Shown in pieces: positions 7,771 through 16,342 of a stretch of DNA of 27,540 nt; within the stretch, counting starts at the first letter, position 1; every line of letters starts with the position of its first letter. Origin of the DNA: Porphyromonadaceae bacterium UBA7555 (GTDB lineage Bacteria > Bacteroidota > Bacteroidia > Bacteroidales > Muribaculaceae). The position numbers and the translations under genes were made by a program. The notes under the pieces were generated by a model. The model worked only from the letters and a program-made list of their open reading frames with translations, did no database searches and was not told the DNA's origin. The stretch lies in contig DLLT01000054.1 in the NCBI GenBank assembly GCA_002478045.1, positions 24,687 through 52,226 on the forward strand, given 5' to 3'.

Positions 7771-10700
7771 TTATTTCTTGGCCTTGGAGGCATCGAGTTG
7801 TTTGAGCAACTCGTCGACGGCGCGATGCAGTTGCTGGTCTTCGCCGGTGACGATGACTGCGGGGTCATTGGCCACGCGTACATCGGGCTCAAGCTGGCTG
7901 TTTTCGAGGAAAGTGCCCTCGGCGGTGCGGTATCCGATTACGGGGATGCCGTATACCAGCGAGGGGTCTTGCATGGTGACCCAGTTGACCGAAGTCATGG
8001 TGCCGGGCACGGGCATGCCCACCAGCTTGCCTATGCCTTGATGCTTGTACACCCAGGGAGTGCCGTGAGCGTTGCTGTAGCAGGCTTCGCACATCAGCAT
8101 TATCGAGGGCTTGTTCCAGCGGCGCGACGGCATATCGCAAGTTTCGATGCCGCGTATTTCCTGCGTGAGGTATTTCTTGCCGCTGAAGAATACTTCTATG
8201 TCTTCGTGGAGGCGTCCGCCGCCGTTCCAGCGCACGTCGATGACGATGCCTTCGCGGTCGTTGTACTTGCCCAGGACATCGCTGTATACGGTGCGGAACG
8301 AGCCGTCATCCATGCTTTGGATGTGGACGTATCCGAGACGACCGTTGCTCCAACGGTCCACATCGGCGGCGCGTTGGCGTACCCAGCGGTCATACATCAA
8401 TTTGTTGTGTGCCGAAGTAGATATGGGCAGCACAACTTCGTCCCAGCGTTGTCCGCTATTGGGGTCGTAGATAGATACCAAGGTCTTCTTGCCGGAGATG
8501 TCGGTGAGGAGTACGGAGGCATCGGTGGTCGGCGTAATTTCTTCGCCGTTGATTTTCTCGATAATCATTCCGGGGGTCAGCATGGATGCTGCGCGGTCAA
8601 AGGGACCTTTCTTGAGTACCTCGGCCACGCGTAGGCCTTTGCCCGTATATGACATATCGTAGAGCAGGCCCAGCGAGGCGGTGCGGTCGCCGGAGACGGA
8701 GCTGCCGTAGTAGCGGCCGCCGGTATGGCTGACGTTGAGCTCGCCCAGTAATTCGCTGAGCATCTCGGCGTAGTCGTAGTTGTTGTTGATATATGGCAGG
8801 AAGCGGCGGTAGTGAGCGGTGAGGTTCTTCCAGTCTACACCGTGCATATCGGCTACATAGAAGCGTTGACCTTCTTCGCGCACCATATTGTCGAACATGG
8901 CGGCGCGTTCGGCGGCGTGGTCGAGTGTCATGGTTGCGCTGTAGCTTATGGGCGTCAGTTTGTCGCTCTTGGGGTCGAGTTTGCGCATAGACGAACCCAG
9001 CACGAAGAGTGTCTTGCCGTCCTTGTCGCTTGTGAAGTAGTAGCCGCCGCTGATTTTGGAGACCATGCGGTGGTCGCCCTTGCGCAGGTCGAGTTTCCAC
9101 AGTTGTACGCCGTCTTGGGCGCGGCTGATGTAGTAGAGTTTGTCGCCGTCGGAGGTCACGGCATAGTCTGTCAACGCCGTGGACATGGGCGTCACGCGTA
9201 CCACGCGGTCGGTGATGCCGTCTTTTTCGACTTTAATGGTCTTGGTGTCGTCGGCTTCGGCGTCTTTTGCGTCTTTGTCTTTTTTGTCGGATTTTTTCTT
9301 ATCGGACTTGGCGCCTTTGTTCTGGCGTTTCTCGACTTCTTTGTACAGTGCGTAGTCTTCGGGCGACAGGCGGTAGCGGTCGTAGGCGTCCTGATTGAGG
9401 AAGCAGATGAATACGTCGTCCATCGAGCCCCAGGAGGCGTGGTTGCGCATTCCGTAGCGTTCGCTCACGAAGGCTACGGCATTGCCGTCAAGCACCCATT
9501 TGGGATTGGCGTCGGTGTATCCGCTGGCGGTGATATTGATTATCTCGGCACTCTCGACGTTGATGATGGCTATATCCATATAGGGTTCGTGCTTGCGGGT
9601 GACGATTTCGGTGGCCAGCCATTTGCTGTCGGGGCTCCATACGAATCCGATGCTGCCGTTACGTTCGGGTGTGGTGGTGCCGTCTGTGAGCACTTTCACT
9701 TTCTTGGACTTGAGGTCCATCACGGCCAGTTTGGTGCGGTCGTATACGAAGGCCATTTTCCGGCCGTCGGGCGAGATGTCGGGATGGGCGCGTTCGTGGC
9801 TGTCGGCGGCTATGACCACGGATTCTTTGATGGCGGTGGCGTTCTCGAAGTTGATATCATCGTCGGGACGTTCCATCACGGCGCTGTATATGGCGGCGTT
9901 GCCGTCACGCTCGCTTGTGTAGTAGAGAGTCTTGCCGTCGGGGGCCCAGCATAGGCCGTACTCGGCTTCGGGGGTGTGCGTAATCTGCTTGGTGGTAGTG
10001 TATTCCACGGAGGTCACGAAGACATCGCCGCGATAGGTGAAAGCCACGCTCTTGCCATCGGGTGCGACAGCGGCCGAGGATGCGCCGGAGGATACATTCT
10101 TTTTCTCGGCCACGGGGTCGTCGGGGTCGATAAGCGACACTTCGACACGGCGCGGAGCTTTGTCCGTATCCTTCATGGTGTATATCTCGCCGTCGTACCC
10201 GAAGCAGAGGGTGCCGTCGGCGCCGCGCGAGAGGAAGCGCACGGGATTGCCCTTGAAGGCGGTGATGCGCTGTGCCTTGCTTACGTCCGAGAGGGGAGCG
10301 GTGTAGACGTTGATGCAGTTGTCGCCCTCGCGCTCGCTCAGGAAGTAGAGGCGGTCGCCGGCTACCACGGGATTGCGGTCTTCGCCGGCGCGGTTGGTGA
10401 GGTTGGTATGGCGTCCGGTGGCACCGTCATACAGCCACAGGTCGCGCGTGACGCTGGAGGTGTGGTGCTTGCGCCACTGGTCTTCAAAGCCTTTTACGTC
10501 TTGATACACAAAGGACTTGCCTTCTTTATCGGTCCAGGACATCAGCTGGGCGGGCGTTCCGAGCACTTGCACGGGAGCGCCGCCCGTGACGGCAACCTTG
10601 TAGAGCTGGGTCATGCGCGAGGTGGGGAACATGGCGCTTGTCGCCGGGGCTTGGATGGCGGCGGAGAAGTAGAGGCTCTTGCCGTCGGGCGAGAAGGCTT

Positions 10701-11058
10701 CGGGAGTCTCGGAGGCGCTGTTGGAGGTCAGGCGCTGCGGACGTCCGCCGCGAGCATCTATCATAAAGACATCTAAATTGCCGTGGCGGTCGCAGGCGTA
10801 GGCAATATTCTTGCCGTCGGGACTCCATACGGGAGTGGTCTCGTAGTAGTCGGTGGCTGTCAGCTGACGTGCCATACCTCCTTGGGTCGGCACCACCCAA
10901 ATGTCGCCTTTGTAGGTGAAGGCTATGGAGGTGCCGTCGGGCGAAATCTTTACGTCGCGCATCCACAGCGGGCGCGTCGTGACGGTGCTTTCGGCGGCGC
11001 TGCCTGCCACAGCGGCCAATAGCGCAGCCGCAAGGCCTAATGTCATTCTCTTGTGCAT
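7771..11058 (-). CDS. Secreted tricorn-like S41 peptidase with WD40-like propellers and PDZ domain
   Basis: A 1095-residue protein with a cleavable signal peptide (MHKRMTLGLAAALLAAVAGSAAES). Residues of about 25-340 and 340-690 form two sets of PD40/WD40-like repeats, with repeated motifs such as SPDGKSLYFS and APDGKTLYYTSERDG, as in the tricorn core protein. A Lys/Asp-rich linker lies near 580-610. A tricorn C1-like helical region follows, then a PDZ domain (about 800-885) and the S41 domain. Active-site candidates are S777-H778 (NVSHTGG), the nucleophile Ser995 in CYSNAHG, and Glu1052 in LENSQLEPD, matching the tricorn Ser/His/Ser/Glu tetrad. The length is typical of the family. It probably degrades peptides in the periplasm or outside the cell. 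The minus-strand TATATTTG at 11139-11146 could be its -7 element. The small membrane-protein gene follows closely. Confidence 0.95.
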   Translation of the reverse strand: MHKRMTLGLAAALLAAVAGSAAESTVTTRPLWMRDVKISPDGTSIAFTYKGDIWVVPTQGGMARQLTATDYYETTPVWSPDGKNIAYACDRHGNLDVFMIDARGGRPQRLTSNSASETPEAFSPDGKSLYFSAAIQAPATSAMFPTSRMTQLYKVAVTGGAPVQVLGTPAQLMSWTDKEGKSFVYQDVKGFEDQWRKHHTSSVTRDLWLYDGATGRHTNLTNRAGEDRNPVVAGDRLYFLSEREGDNCINVYTAPLSDVSKAQRITAFKGNPVRFLSRGADGTLCFGYDGEIYTMKDTDKAPRRVEVSLIDPDDPVAEKKNVSSGASSAAVAPDGKSVAFTYRGDVFVTSVEYTTTKQITHTPEAEYGLCWAPDGKTLYYTSERDGNAAIYSAVMERPDDDINFENATAIKESVVIAADSHERAHPDISPDGRKMAFVYDRTKLAVMDLKSKKVKVLTDGTTTPERNGSIGFVWSPDSKWLATEIVTRKHEPYMDIAIINVESAEIINITASGYTDANPKWVLDGNAVAFVSERYGMRNHASWGSMDDVFICFLNQDAYDRYRLSPEDYALYKEVEKRQNKGAKSDKKKSDKKDKDAKDAEADDTKTIKVEKDGITDRVVRVTPMSTALTDYAVTSDGDKLYYISRAQDGVQLWKLDLRKGDHRMVSKISGGYYFTSDKDGKTLFVLGSSMRKLDPKSDKLTPISYSATMTLDHAAERAAMFDNMVREEGQRFYVADMHGVDWKNLTAHYRRFLPYINNNYDYAEMLSELLGELNVSHTGGRYYGSSVSGDRTASLGLLYDMSYTGKGLRVAEVLKKGPFDRAASMLTPGMIIEKINGEEITPTTDASVLLTDISGKKTLVSIYDPNSGQRWDEVVLPISTSAHNKLMYDRWVRQRAADVDRWSNGRLGYVHIQSMDDGSFRTVYSDVLGKYNDREGIVIDVRWNGGGRLHEDIEVFFSGKKYLTQEIRGIETCDMPSRRWNKPSIMLMCEACYSNAHGTPWVYKHQGIGKLVGMPVPGTMTSVNWVTMQDPSLVYGIPVIGYRTAEGTFLENSQLEPDVRVANDPAVIVTGEDQQLHRAVDELLKQLDASKAKK

Positions 11059-11138
11059 AATGATCTGTTGTATATGGTCTTATGTTGTTATATTTCTTTC
11101 GGTATCAACGCCGGCATAGTCGCGGGCGTTTCAATCTG

Positions 11139-11146
11139 CAAATATA
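11139..11146 (-). promoter_or_regulatory. Possible Bacteroidota -7 element for the S41 peptidase gene
   Basis: On the minus strand this reads TATATTTG, fitting TAnnTTTG. It lies about 80 bases before the start codon at 11058. I see no TTTG at the expected -33 spacing, since that region is a run of A on the minus strand, so the assignment is tentative. Confidence 0.35.
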
Positions 11147-11194
11147 CCACTTTTTTTTGTTTTTCAGGGCTCTGCGTCGAAAATAGCATTCGCC

Positions 11195-11284
11195 TATAAT
11201 AGCCATAATAGCTATAATAGCCGTTATAGCCATTACAGCCCCAACAACGATAAGGGCCGCAATAGCCTGCACAGCTACCACAGC
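11195..11284. repeat. Phased 9-nt tandem repeat array (TATAATAGC type)
   Basis: Ten consecutive nonamers keep exact 9-base phase: TATAATAGC, CATAATAGC, TATAATAGC, CGTTATAGC, CATTACAGC, CCCAACAAC, GATAAGGGC, CGCAATAGC, CTGCACAGC and TACCACAGC. Nearly all end in AGC or GC. The best-conserved units are at the left and decay to the right. TATAATAGC is the reverse complement of the GCTATTATA phase of the array at 1272-1329. The array fills the spacer between the broken receptor gene and the S41 peptidase promoter region. Confidence 0.8.
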
Positions 11285-13345
11285 CCTCATCAAAGCCTAA
11301 GAGCGCCTGTCAATGCAGGATGCCGGAAGCGGATTTTGCCGCATCGGGGGAGAGGTCGGCATCTGAGTCGCGCTTGCTCTTCTTGCCGAAGGAGAAGGTG
11401 TACGTCACCTTGGCTTGTATCAACGCATGATTGTCTACACCGTAGTTCTGACGCGTTACATCGTAATACGCCGAGGTCATTGCGGTCGTGGAGGTTCGCC
11501 AATGCCAGCGGAACATATTTTGTAGATGCAGATTGACGTTCCACGAGCCGCTGTTCCATCCGGCGGCGAGCGCAAAGGCGTCACGCGAGCGCGTGTAGAA
11601 ACCTGACATACTGTCGTCAAAGGAGTATCCACGGCTGACGTAGGCGGCTACGATATTGAAGTTGCCGATGTAGTACATCGCCTGCACGTATCCCGAAAGG
11701 ACGGACTTGTCAAGGTTGTAGGGCCGTCCGTTGTGCGTAATGGTTTCGGTGAGGCTGCCGGTGATATTGAATTTGCCGCCGAGGGGGCGCCAGTTGATAT
11801 TGAAACCGACATTGTAGCGCCCGAAGCCGCCGGCCGGCTGAATGATATTACGCACAAGGCCCTGCTCACCCGGCTGATATTCAAAGGGCTGATAGTCGAA
11901 GGCGGCGCGGTCGGCTACGAGCCAGCCGTACGCATATCCGCTGAAGCGCCATGCGTTGGAGGGCATGTACACATACTGGACGCCGAAGTCCCAACTGCGG
12001 TAGGCCGTCAATGCCGGATTGCCGGTACGCCACAACAGCGGCGAATCTTGTATCATCCTATCGCTCTTGTAGTTGGAGGATATAGGCCACCCGGCAGTGT
12101 GCATATACGCACTTGCCGAGTTCTTGGTATTGGGCGAGTATTGCAGGAATAGGTCGGCATATGGGGAGTTGAAGTCATTTTTTCGCCGTTGTAGTCAATA
12201 TGCGACAGACTCCATCCGAAGCGTACGGTCGAGCTGAATCCGCCGCGTGCAAACGAGTATCCGGCATCGAAATTGCCGGTATACGAAGATGTGCGGTCCA
12301 GCGCCTCGGTGGTGCCGGTATAGCGGGTGCGATTGTGTTCGTACTGTCCATATCCGTATAGCGTGAAACTGTGCCCGCCGCCGAAGGTGTGTCCGTACTC
12401 GATGGACGTATTGGCCAGGGTGCTGTTGTCTCCGGCATCGTTGACGATGGGCGCCAATCCGGCCTCGGTATATACCGAACCTTGCGTTGTATGGTTATAG
12501 GCGTAAGTAGGCTGGATGGTCAGCGAGTTGCGCTCGCCTATGCCTATGTAGTAGTAGCCTGTGTAGGTGACGTTTTGACGACGACTGTCGTTGACGGTGG
12601 TGTATTCCGAGTCGTCGAAGTCGCCGCCCGAATAGGTCACGGCGCCTTGGCTATCGTTGTGCGGGATGCGAGTGTCGCGAAAGGCCAAAATGTTGTTGGC
12701 CGTGAACTTGTCCGAGGTGTAGCGGGCACGGAAACTGGCGCTATAGTCGTTGCGGCGAAATTTGGCGCCCGTAGACGTGGACTGACGCTCGATGGTATTG
12801 GTGCCGCCAAGGCCATCGGGCAGACGGAAGGTCTCGGTCTGTGCCGTGCCGGTATGGTCGTTGGCGCAATAATAGCCGTAACCCATCACATCAAAGGTCA
12901 TACGGCGGTAGTTGAAACGTCCGTTGACCTGCGCCTGACCGGAATTGGCCCAGAAGTTCTCGTACAGACGGGTGCGGACATAGCCGCCGTAATCATACTT
13001 GCGCATTACGAAATTGATGACGTTGGTCTTGCCGCCGAAGCGCGTGTCTGTGGGCGACTGCAAGTACTCGACACGCAGCACGTCCGAGGTGCGCATCATT
13101 TCCAACTCGTCCTCAGTGGCAGGCACATAGTCGATAAATACGGCCACCGCCTGTCCGCTGACAGTCTTGACCGCTGTCGAGCCGTAAGGCACGCTTATCT
13201 GCGGGATATCCATACGCGAGAGCAGGTCGGTGGCGCTCTGCGAGGCATTGCGCTGGCGCGTAGTGGGTATGTACACGGATTTCTCGGCGCCGGTGCGCTG
13301 CATGACAGCCTCTACGGTGACGGCATCCAAGGTTTCGTAATCGGC

Positions 13346-13375
13346 GGTATCGATGGCCGCGGTATCGATGGCCGC
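13346..13375. repeat. 15-bp tandem duplication inside the receptor coding region
   Basis: GGTATCGATGGCCGC occurs twice back to back. It encodes a repeated Ala-Ile-Asp-Thr-Ala unit in the linker after the signal peptide. Its length is a multiple of three, so copy-number change would keep the frame. Confidence 0.85.
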
Positions 13376-13519
13376 CACAGCCGTGGTGTCACGGACGGCA
13401 TTTGCAGCTGATACGGCACTATCTGACAGCTCCGGACGCCCGGACACAGACATCACGCCGGTGGAGGTGATGCCGCCGGCTACTGCCGGCAGCGCTGTTA
13501 CGCAGCTTATTACAAGGAT

Positions 13520-13573
13520 TTGGATTGGTCTTTTCATCTTGATTGGTCTTTTCATCTTGATTGGTCCTTTCAT
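13520..13573 (-). repeat. Three 18-bp tandem repeats each carrying a start codon
   Basis: On the minus strand the unit ATGAAAAGACCAATCAAG is present three times: 13573-13556 with one change, 13555-13538, and 13537-13520 with changes at the end. Each unit starts with an in-frame ATG, giving the repeated peptide MKRPIK. The ATG at 13537 gives the most normal signal peptide; the other two add 6 or 12 residues. Confidence 0.9.
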
Positions 13574-14013
13574 CTTCGGCCTTAAAAACCTTCCGACAGG
13601 CTTATCGGACTCCTCTCGGCATATTGCCTTGGGACATCACTTGTCGCGGCATTTTCTCGGCTTCCGATTATAAGACGCATAATATATACCTAACATAACC
13701 CCCCCCCCACGAATTAAAAAACGTTAAATACGACGGCATAAATGCGCATCGCCTCGTTTTGCGACTTTTTTTACGGTGACCGATGCGACTTTCGGCGCCG
13801 AACCCCGCGGTTGGAACAATCGATACCAACCTCAAATATTCGCCTTTTTGCGCACAAAAGCGCCTTGGGCACTCTTAACACGCATTAACCAAAATGCGCC
13901 GCATTAGCCGGATTTTCACTGAATTTTGCTAAAATGGAGAATTTTTAATAATATTAAACATTTGGAAGGGTGGTTTTTACCGAAAAATCTTTTTCTATCT
14001 AAAAAAGTGTGTA
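13574..14013. other. Divergent intergenic region with a ten-C run
   Basis: The spacer lies between the minus-strand receptor gene and plus-strand ino1. A homopolymer of ten C is at 13699-13708 (ten G on the receptor's coding strand), followed on that strand by AT-rich TATATATTATG-like sequence that may be the receptor promoter. The rest (13709-14013) is AT-rich and contains no gene I would call. A small open frame at 13926-14126 looks accidental. Confidence 0.6.
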
Positions 14014-14021
14014 TACCTTTG
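14014..14021 (+). promoter_or_regulatory. Bacteroidota -7 element upstream of ino1
   Basis: TACCTTTG fits TAnnTTTG. The -33 region at the right spacing is T-rich (TTTTTCT near 13988-13996) but lacks an exact TTTG. Transcription would start near 14026, leaving an untranslated leader of about 115 bases before the ATG at 14142. Confidence 0.55.
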
Positions 14022-14141
14022 TCCCACTTTTTCGGAGGTCCGTCCGCGATCGCCTCGGTATATTGCCCCGATAGCGTCGATGCCGAAAAAGTCTGCAAAA
14101 AACCATCAAGAGAGAAACATACGTAAAACACTTATTTAATT

Positions 14142-15449
14142 ATGAGCAATCCTAATGTTAAGCCCGCCCAAGGCAAACTGGGCGTGATGGTAGTCGGCCT
14201 CGGCGCCGTCTCCACAACATTTATGACCGGTGTTTTGATGACCCGTAAAGGTCTGGCCAAACCCATAGGCAGCATGACCCAATACGACAAAATCCGTGTG
14301 GGCAAAGGCGCCGACAAAAAATACCTCCACTACAAGGACATCGTACCCATCGCCGACCTCAACGACATCGAGTTCGCCGCTTGGGACGTATATCCCGTCA
14401 ACGCTTACGAGTCGGCCATCAACGCCGAAGTGCTCAAAGAAAAAGACATCGAACCCGTAGCCGACGAACTCAAAGCCATCAAGCCTCTGCGCGCCGCCTT
14501 CGATCACAACTACGCCAAACGCCTCGACGGCGAAAACTACATGAAGGGCGCCACCCGTTGGGAAATGGTCGAAAACATTCGCAAAGACATCCGCGAATTT
14601 AAGGCCGCCAAGAACCTTGACCGCGTAGTGGTACTGTGGGCCGCTTCCACCGAAGTTTACGTCCCCGTAGACGAAGAAGTACACTACCGCCTCGCCGACC
14701 TCGAAGCAGCCATGAAGGCTGACGACAAAGAGCACATAGCTCCCTCGATGTGCTACGCCTACGCAGCACTCAAAGAAGGTGCTCCCTTCATCATGGGCGC
14801 CCCCAACACCACCGTCGACATCCCCGCAATGTGGGAACTGGCCGAGCAGACCAAGATGCCCATCGCAGGCAAGGACTTCAAGACCGGTCAAACCCTCGTT
14901 AAATCCGGCTTCGCCCCCATCATCGGCACACGCTGCCTGGGCCTGAGCGGCTGGTTCTCAACCAATATCCTGGGCAACCGTGACGGTCTGGTACTCGACG
15001 AGCCCGCCAACTTCCGCACCAAAGAGGTTTCCAAGCTGTCCACCCTCGAGACCATCCTCGAAGCCGACAAACAACCCGACCTCTACAGCAACTACTACCA
15101 CAAAGTACGTATCAACTACTATCCCCCGCGCAACGACAATAAGGAAGGCTGGGACAACATCGACATCTTCGGATGGATGGGCTACCCCATGCAGATCAAG
15201 ATCAACTTCCTGTGCCGCGATTCCATCCTCGCCGCTCCGTTGTGCCTCGACCTGGTACTGCTCAGCGACTTGGCAGCTCGCGCCGGCCGCTTCGGCATCC
15301 AGCGCTTCCTGAGCTTCTTCCTCAAGAGCCCTATGCACGACTACACCAAGGGCGAAGAAGCCGTCAACAACCTGTTCCAGCAGTACGTAATGCTCAAGAA
15401 CGCCATCCGCGAAATGGGCGGCTACGAAGCTGACGAAGAAATCGATTAA
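14142..15449 (+). CDS. ino1: Myo-inositol-1-phosphate synthase
   Basis: A 435-residue cytoplasmic NAD-dependent enzyme converting glucose 6-phosphate to myo-inositol 1-phosphate. The Rossmann motif is GLGAVSTT (about 19-26). Other family blocks are VVVLWAASTEVYVPV, FIMGAPNTTVDIPAMWELAE, the catalytic-lysine region AGKDFKTGQTLVKSG (about 245-259), GLSGWFSTNILGNRDG, and the C-terminal DSILAAPLCLDLVLLSDLA. The length matches the bacterial and archaeal short form. In Bacteroides the homologous enzyme feeds inositol phospholipid and inositol phosphosphingolipid synthesis. The phosphatase and transferase genes of that pathway are not adjacent here. The gene has its own promoter-like element, a strong downstream terminator and C-ending codon use suggesting good expression, so it is probably monocistronic. 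Confidence 0.95.
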   Translation: MSNPNVKPAQGKLGVMVVGLGAVSTTFMTGVLMTRKGLAKPIGSMTQYDKIRVGKGADKKYLHYKDIVPIADLNDIEFAAWDVYPVNAYESAINAEVLKEKDIEPVADELKAIKPLRAAFDHNYAKRLDGENYMKGATRWEMVENIRKDIREFKAAKNLDRVVVLWAASTEVYVPVDEEVHYRLADLEAAMKADDKEHIAPSMCYAYAALKEGAPFIMGAPNTTVDIPAMWELAEQTKMPIAGKDFKTGQTLVKSGFAPIIGTRCLGLSGWFSTNILGNRDGLVLDEPANFRTKEVSKLSTLETILEADKQPDLYSNYYHKVRINYYPPRNDNKEGWDNIDIFGWMGYPMQIKINFLCRDSILAAPLCLDLVLLSDLAARAGRFGIQRFLSFFLKSPMHDYTKGEEAVNNLFQQYVMLKNAIREMGGYEADEEID

Positions 15450-15490
15450 TACAGCCGCGGCCTACGCCGCGACCACCATCCCATAGCCCG

Positions 15491-15530
15491 AAGGGGCTGC
15501 GCCTAATCAAGCGCAGTCCCTTCTTATTTA
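15491..15530 (+). terminator. Intrinsic terminator of ino1
   Basis: The stem AAGGGGCTGCGC (15491-15502) pairs with GCGCAGTCCCTT (15511-15522), with one G-U pair and an 8-base loop. A T-rich tract (TTCTTATTTATTG) follows. It starts about 40 bases after the ino1 stop. Confidence 0.85.
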
Positions 15531-15613
15531 TTGTCTTGGGGTTTATAATCCCGAGGCTGTCAAAACAATAAATCAAGTAAGGGTGAGTCTTAATCGTAGA
15601 CCGAGTAGAGCGC

Positions 15614-15641
15614 TGTGTCATAATAGAGGGCACTGTAGGGG
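15614..15641. repeat. Truncated left end of the MITE-like element
   Basis: TGTGTCATAATAG followed by CTGTAGGGG resembles the left terminus of the copy at 26038 (TGAGCCATAATAG then CTGTAGGGG). It breaks directly into the full copy that starts at 15642, so one copy may have inserted into, or recombined with, another. Confidence 0.6.
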
Positions 15642-15795
15642 TGTGTCAAAAATGCAAAAACTGTAGGGTCGCAATACATTGCGCTCGCCCGTCAAGAAGA
15701 TAGCGCAGTGATTTTTCGGCGTATTATGCCATATTCTCACAATCGCGGTGGGCGCAATATATTACGCCCCTACAATAATTTGCTATTTTGACACC
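15642..15795. repeat. Full-length MITE-like element with long inverted ends
   Basis: The left end TGTGTCAAAAATGCAAAAAC and the reverse complement of the right end (GTGTCAAAATAGCAAAT) match. The inverted similarity continues for about 45 bp through CTGTAGGG and the core CGCAATACATTGCG. The interior shares TAGCGCAGTGATT and an ATTATGCCA-like block with the copy at 26038-26191. The two copies also share the 19-base run TACAATAATTTGCTATTTT exactly (15771-15789 and 26166-26184). No coding frame is present, so it is non-autonomous. Confidence 0.85.
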
Positions 15796-16222
15796 CTCTT
15801 GAATTCATCATCCTACCGACCCGGCGATGCGAATTATAGAATAAGGAAGGGGAAATCTCACGACTTCCCCTTCTTAGAAACCTTAAAAATCTAATCCTAT
15901 GAAAAAACTAATCATTCTAAACCATTCATTAACCCTAAACAAAATTGGTATAAGTTAGAGGAAGGGGTAAGCATCGCGTATGGCTTGCCTGTCGGTTCCC
16001 TTACCTATGTCGTTTTGTCAAGTAGTGCAACGGTGCTTTCGCATCGGAAGTCTACGTTTTCTTCCGTCCGTTTATATGATAGACGTTTTAGAGGACCTAA
16101 AAGTTTAATCCTCCGCCGCATTTTACGTCATTTTAACATCTACGCGCGCCTTTGTCCGCCCTCGACCGACGCGAGTGCGCCCCGACCGACGACGGGGCGG
16201 ACAAAGGCCGAGGCGGGCGTCA
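15796..16222. other. Gene-free region with several stem-loops
   Basis: Three structures stand out. First, a hairpin at 15845-15874 pairs AAGGGGAA with TTCCCCTT. Second, complementary GGTAAG near 15968 and CTTACC near 16000 could pair, with GGTAAGC/GCTTGCC as an alternative. Third, a 13-bp perfect inverted repeat, CCTTTGTCCGCCC (16149-16161) with GGGCGGACAAAGG (16195-16207), has a smaller CGCCCC/GGGGCG pair inside its loop. A 19-codon open frame starting ATGAAAAAACTAATC (15899-15958) resembles the start of a secreted protein or a leader peptide and then stops. No real gene is evident. Confidence 0.5.
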
Positions 16223-16263
16223 TAATCGAAAATCCTGTCACTCAGTGACGATTTTTTCGATTA
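16223..16263. repeat. 41-bp palindrome, copy 1 (upstream of the ATPase promoter)
   Basis: The outer arms are TAATCGAAAA and TTTTCGATTA; the centre is GTCACtcaGTGAC. It ends three bases before the -33 element of the ATPase promoter. The position fits an operator, and the symmetry also fits a transposon-like end or a hairpin. Confidence 0.85.
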
Positions 16264-16266
16264 GAC

Positions 16267-16298
16267 TTTGGTATCCTAAAGAAAAACGTCTACCTTTG
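16267..16298 (+). promoter_or_regulatory. Bacteroidota promoter of the DUF4143 ATPase gene
   Basis: TTTG at 16267-16270, a 20-base spacer and TACCTTTG at 16291-16298 form a consensus Bacteroidota sigma-ABfr-type promoter. Transcription should start a few bases later, inside palindrome copy 2, about 40 bases before the ATG. Confidence 0.85.
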
Positions 16299-16339
16299 TA
16301 ATCGAAAACTACGTCACTCGGTGGCATAAATTTCGATTA
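16299..16339. repeat. 41-bp palindrome, copy 2 (in the ATPase leader)
   Basis: It has the same 41-base length and arms as copy 1 (TAATCGAAAA at the left, TTTCGATTA at the right). The centre is GTCACtcgGTGGC and the inner flanks have diverged. It starts at the base after the -7 element and ends three bases before the ATG at 16343. It would therefore form a hairpin at the start of the mRNA or act as an operator over the transcription start. Confidence 0.85.
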
Positions 16340-16342
16340 GCA

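Larger units (their letters stand above)
11310..13573 (-). pseudogene. Outer-membrane beta-barrel protein (TonB-dependent-receptor-like), frameshifted
   Basis: Two overlapping frames make one protein of about 750 residues. The upstream frame runs from 13573 (most likely start ATG 13537, MKRPIQILVISC) to 12053; the downstream frame ends at 11310. The switch lies at a six-T run at 12178-12183 (six A on the coding strand). Adding one A restores a continuous reading (DYNGEKNDFNSPYADLFLQY) up to MHTAGWP in the second frame. The first part has a signal peptide, an Ala/Asp/Thr-rich linker and a plug-like domain (about 85-180, including AVAVFIDYVPATEDELEMM and TNVINFVMRK). After that comes an aromatic-rich beta barrel typical of the Bacteroidota outer-membrane beta-barrel family. 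No SusD-like partner or carboxypeptidase-like N-terminal domain was seen. The cause may be sequencing error, true mutation or slippage. Confidence 0.85.

Noticed and set aside
11105..11293. Minus-strand 62-codon frame with an AIIAIMAI-type hydrophobic run
   Set aside because: The hydrophobic periodicity is produced by the 9-nt array being a multiple of three. There is no start context or conservation evidence, so it is treated as a repeat.
12178..12183. Programmed -1 ribosomal frameshift in the receptor gene
   Set aside because: The GAA AAA ATG context is not a canonical slippery heptamer and no downstream pseudoknot or upstream Shine-Dalgarno-like stimulator was recognised. It is kept only as an alternative in the findings.
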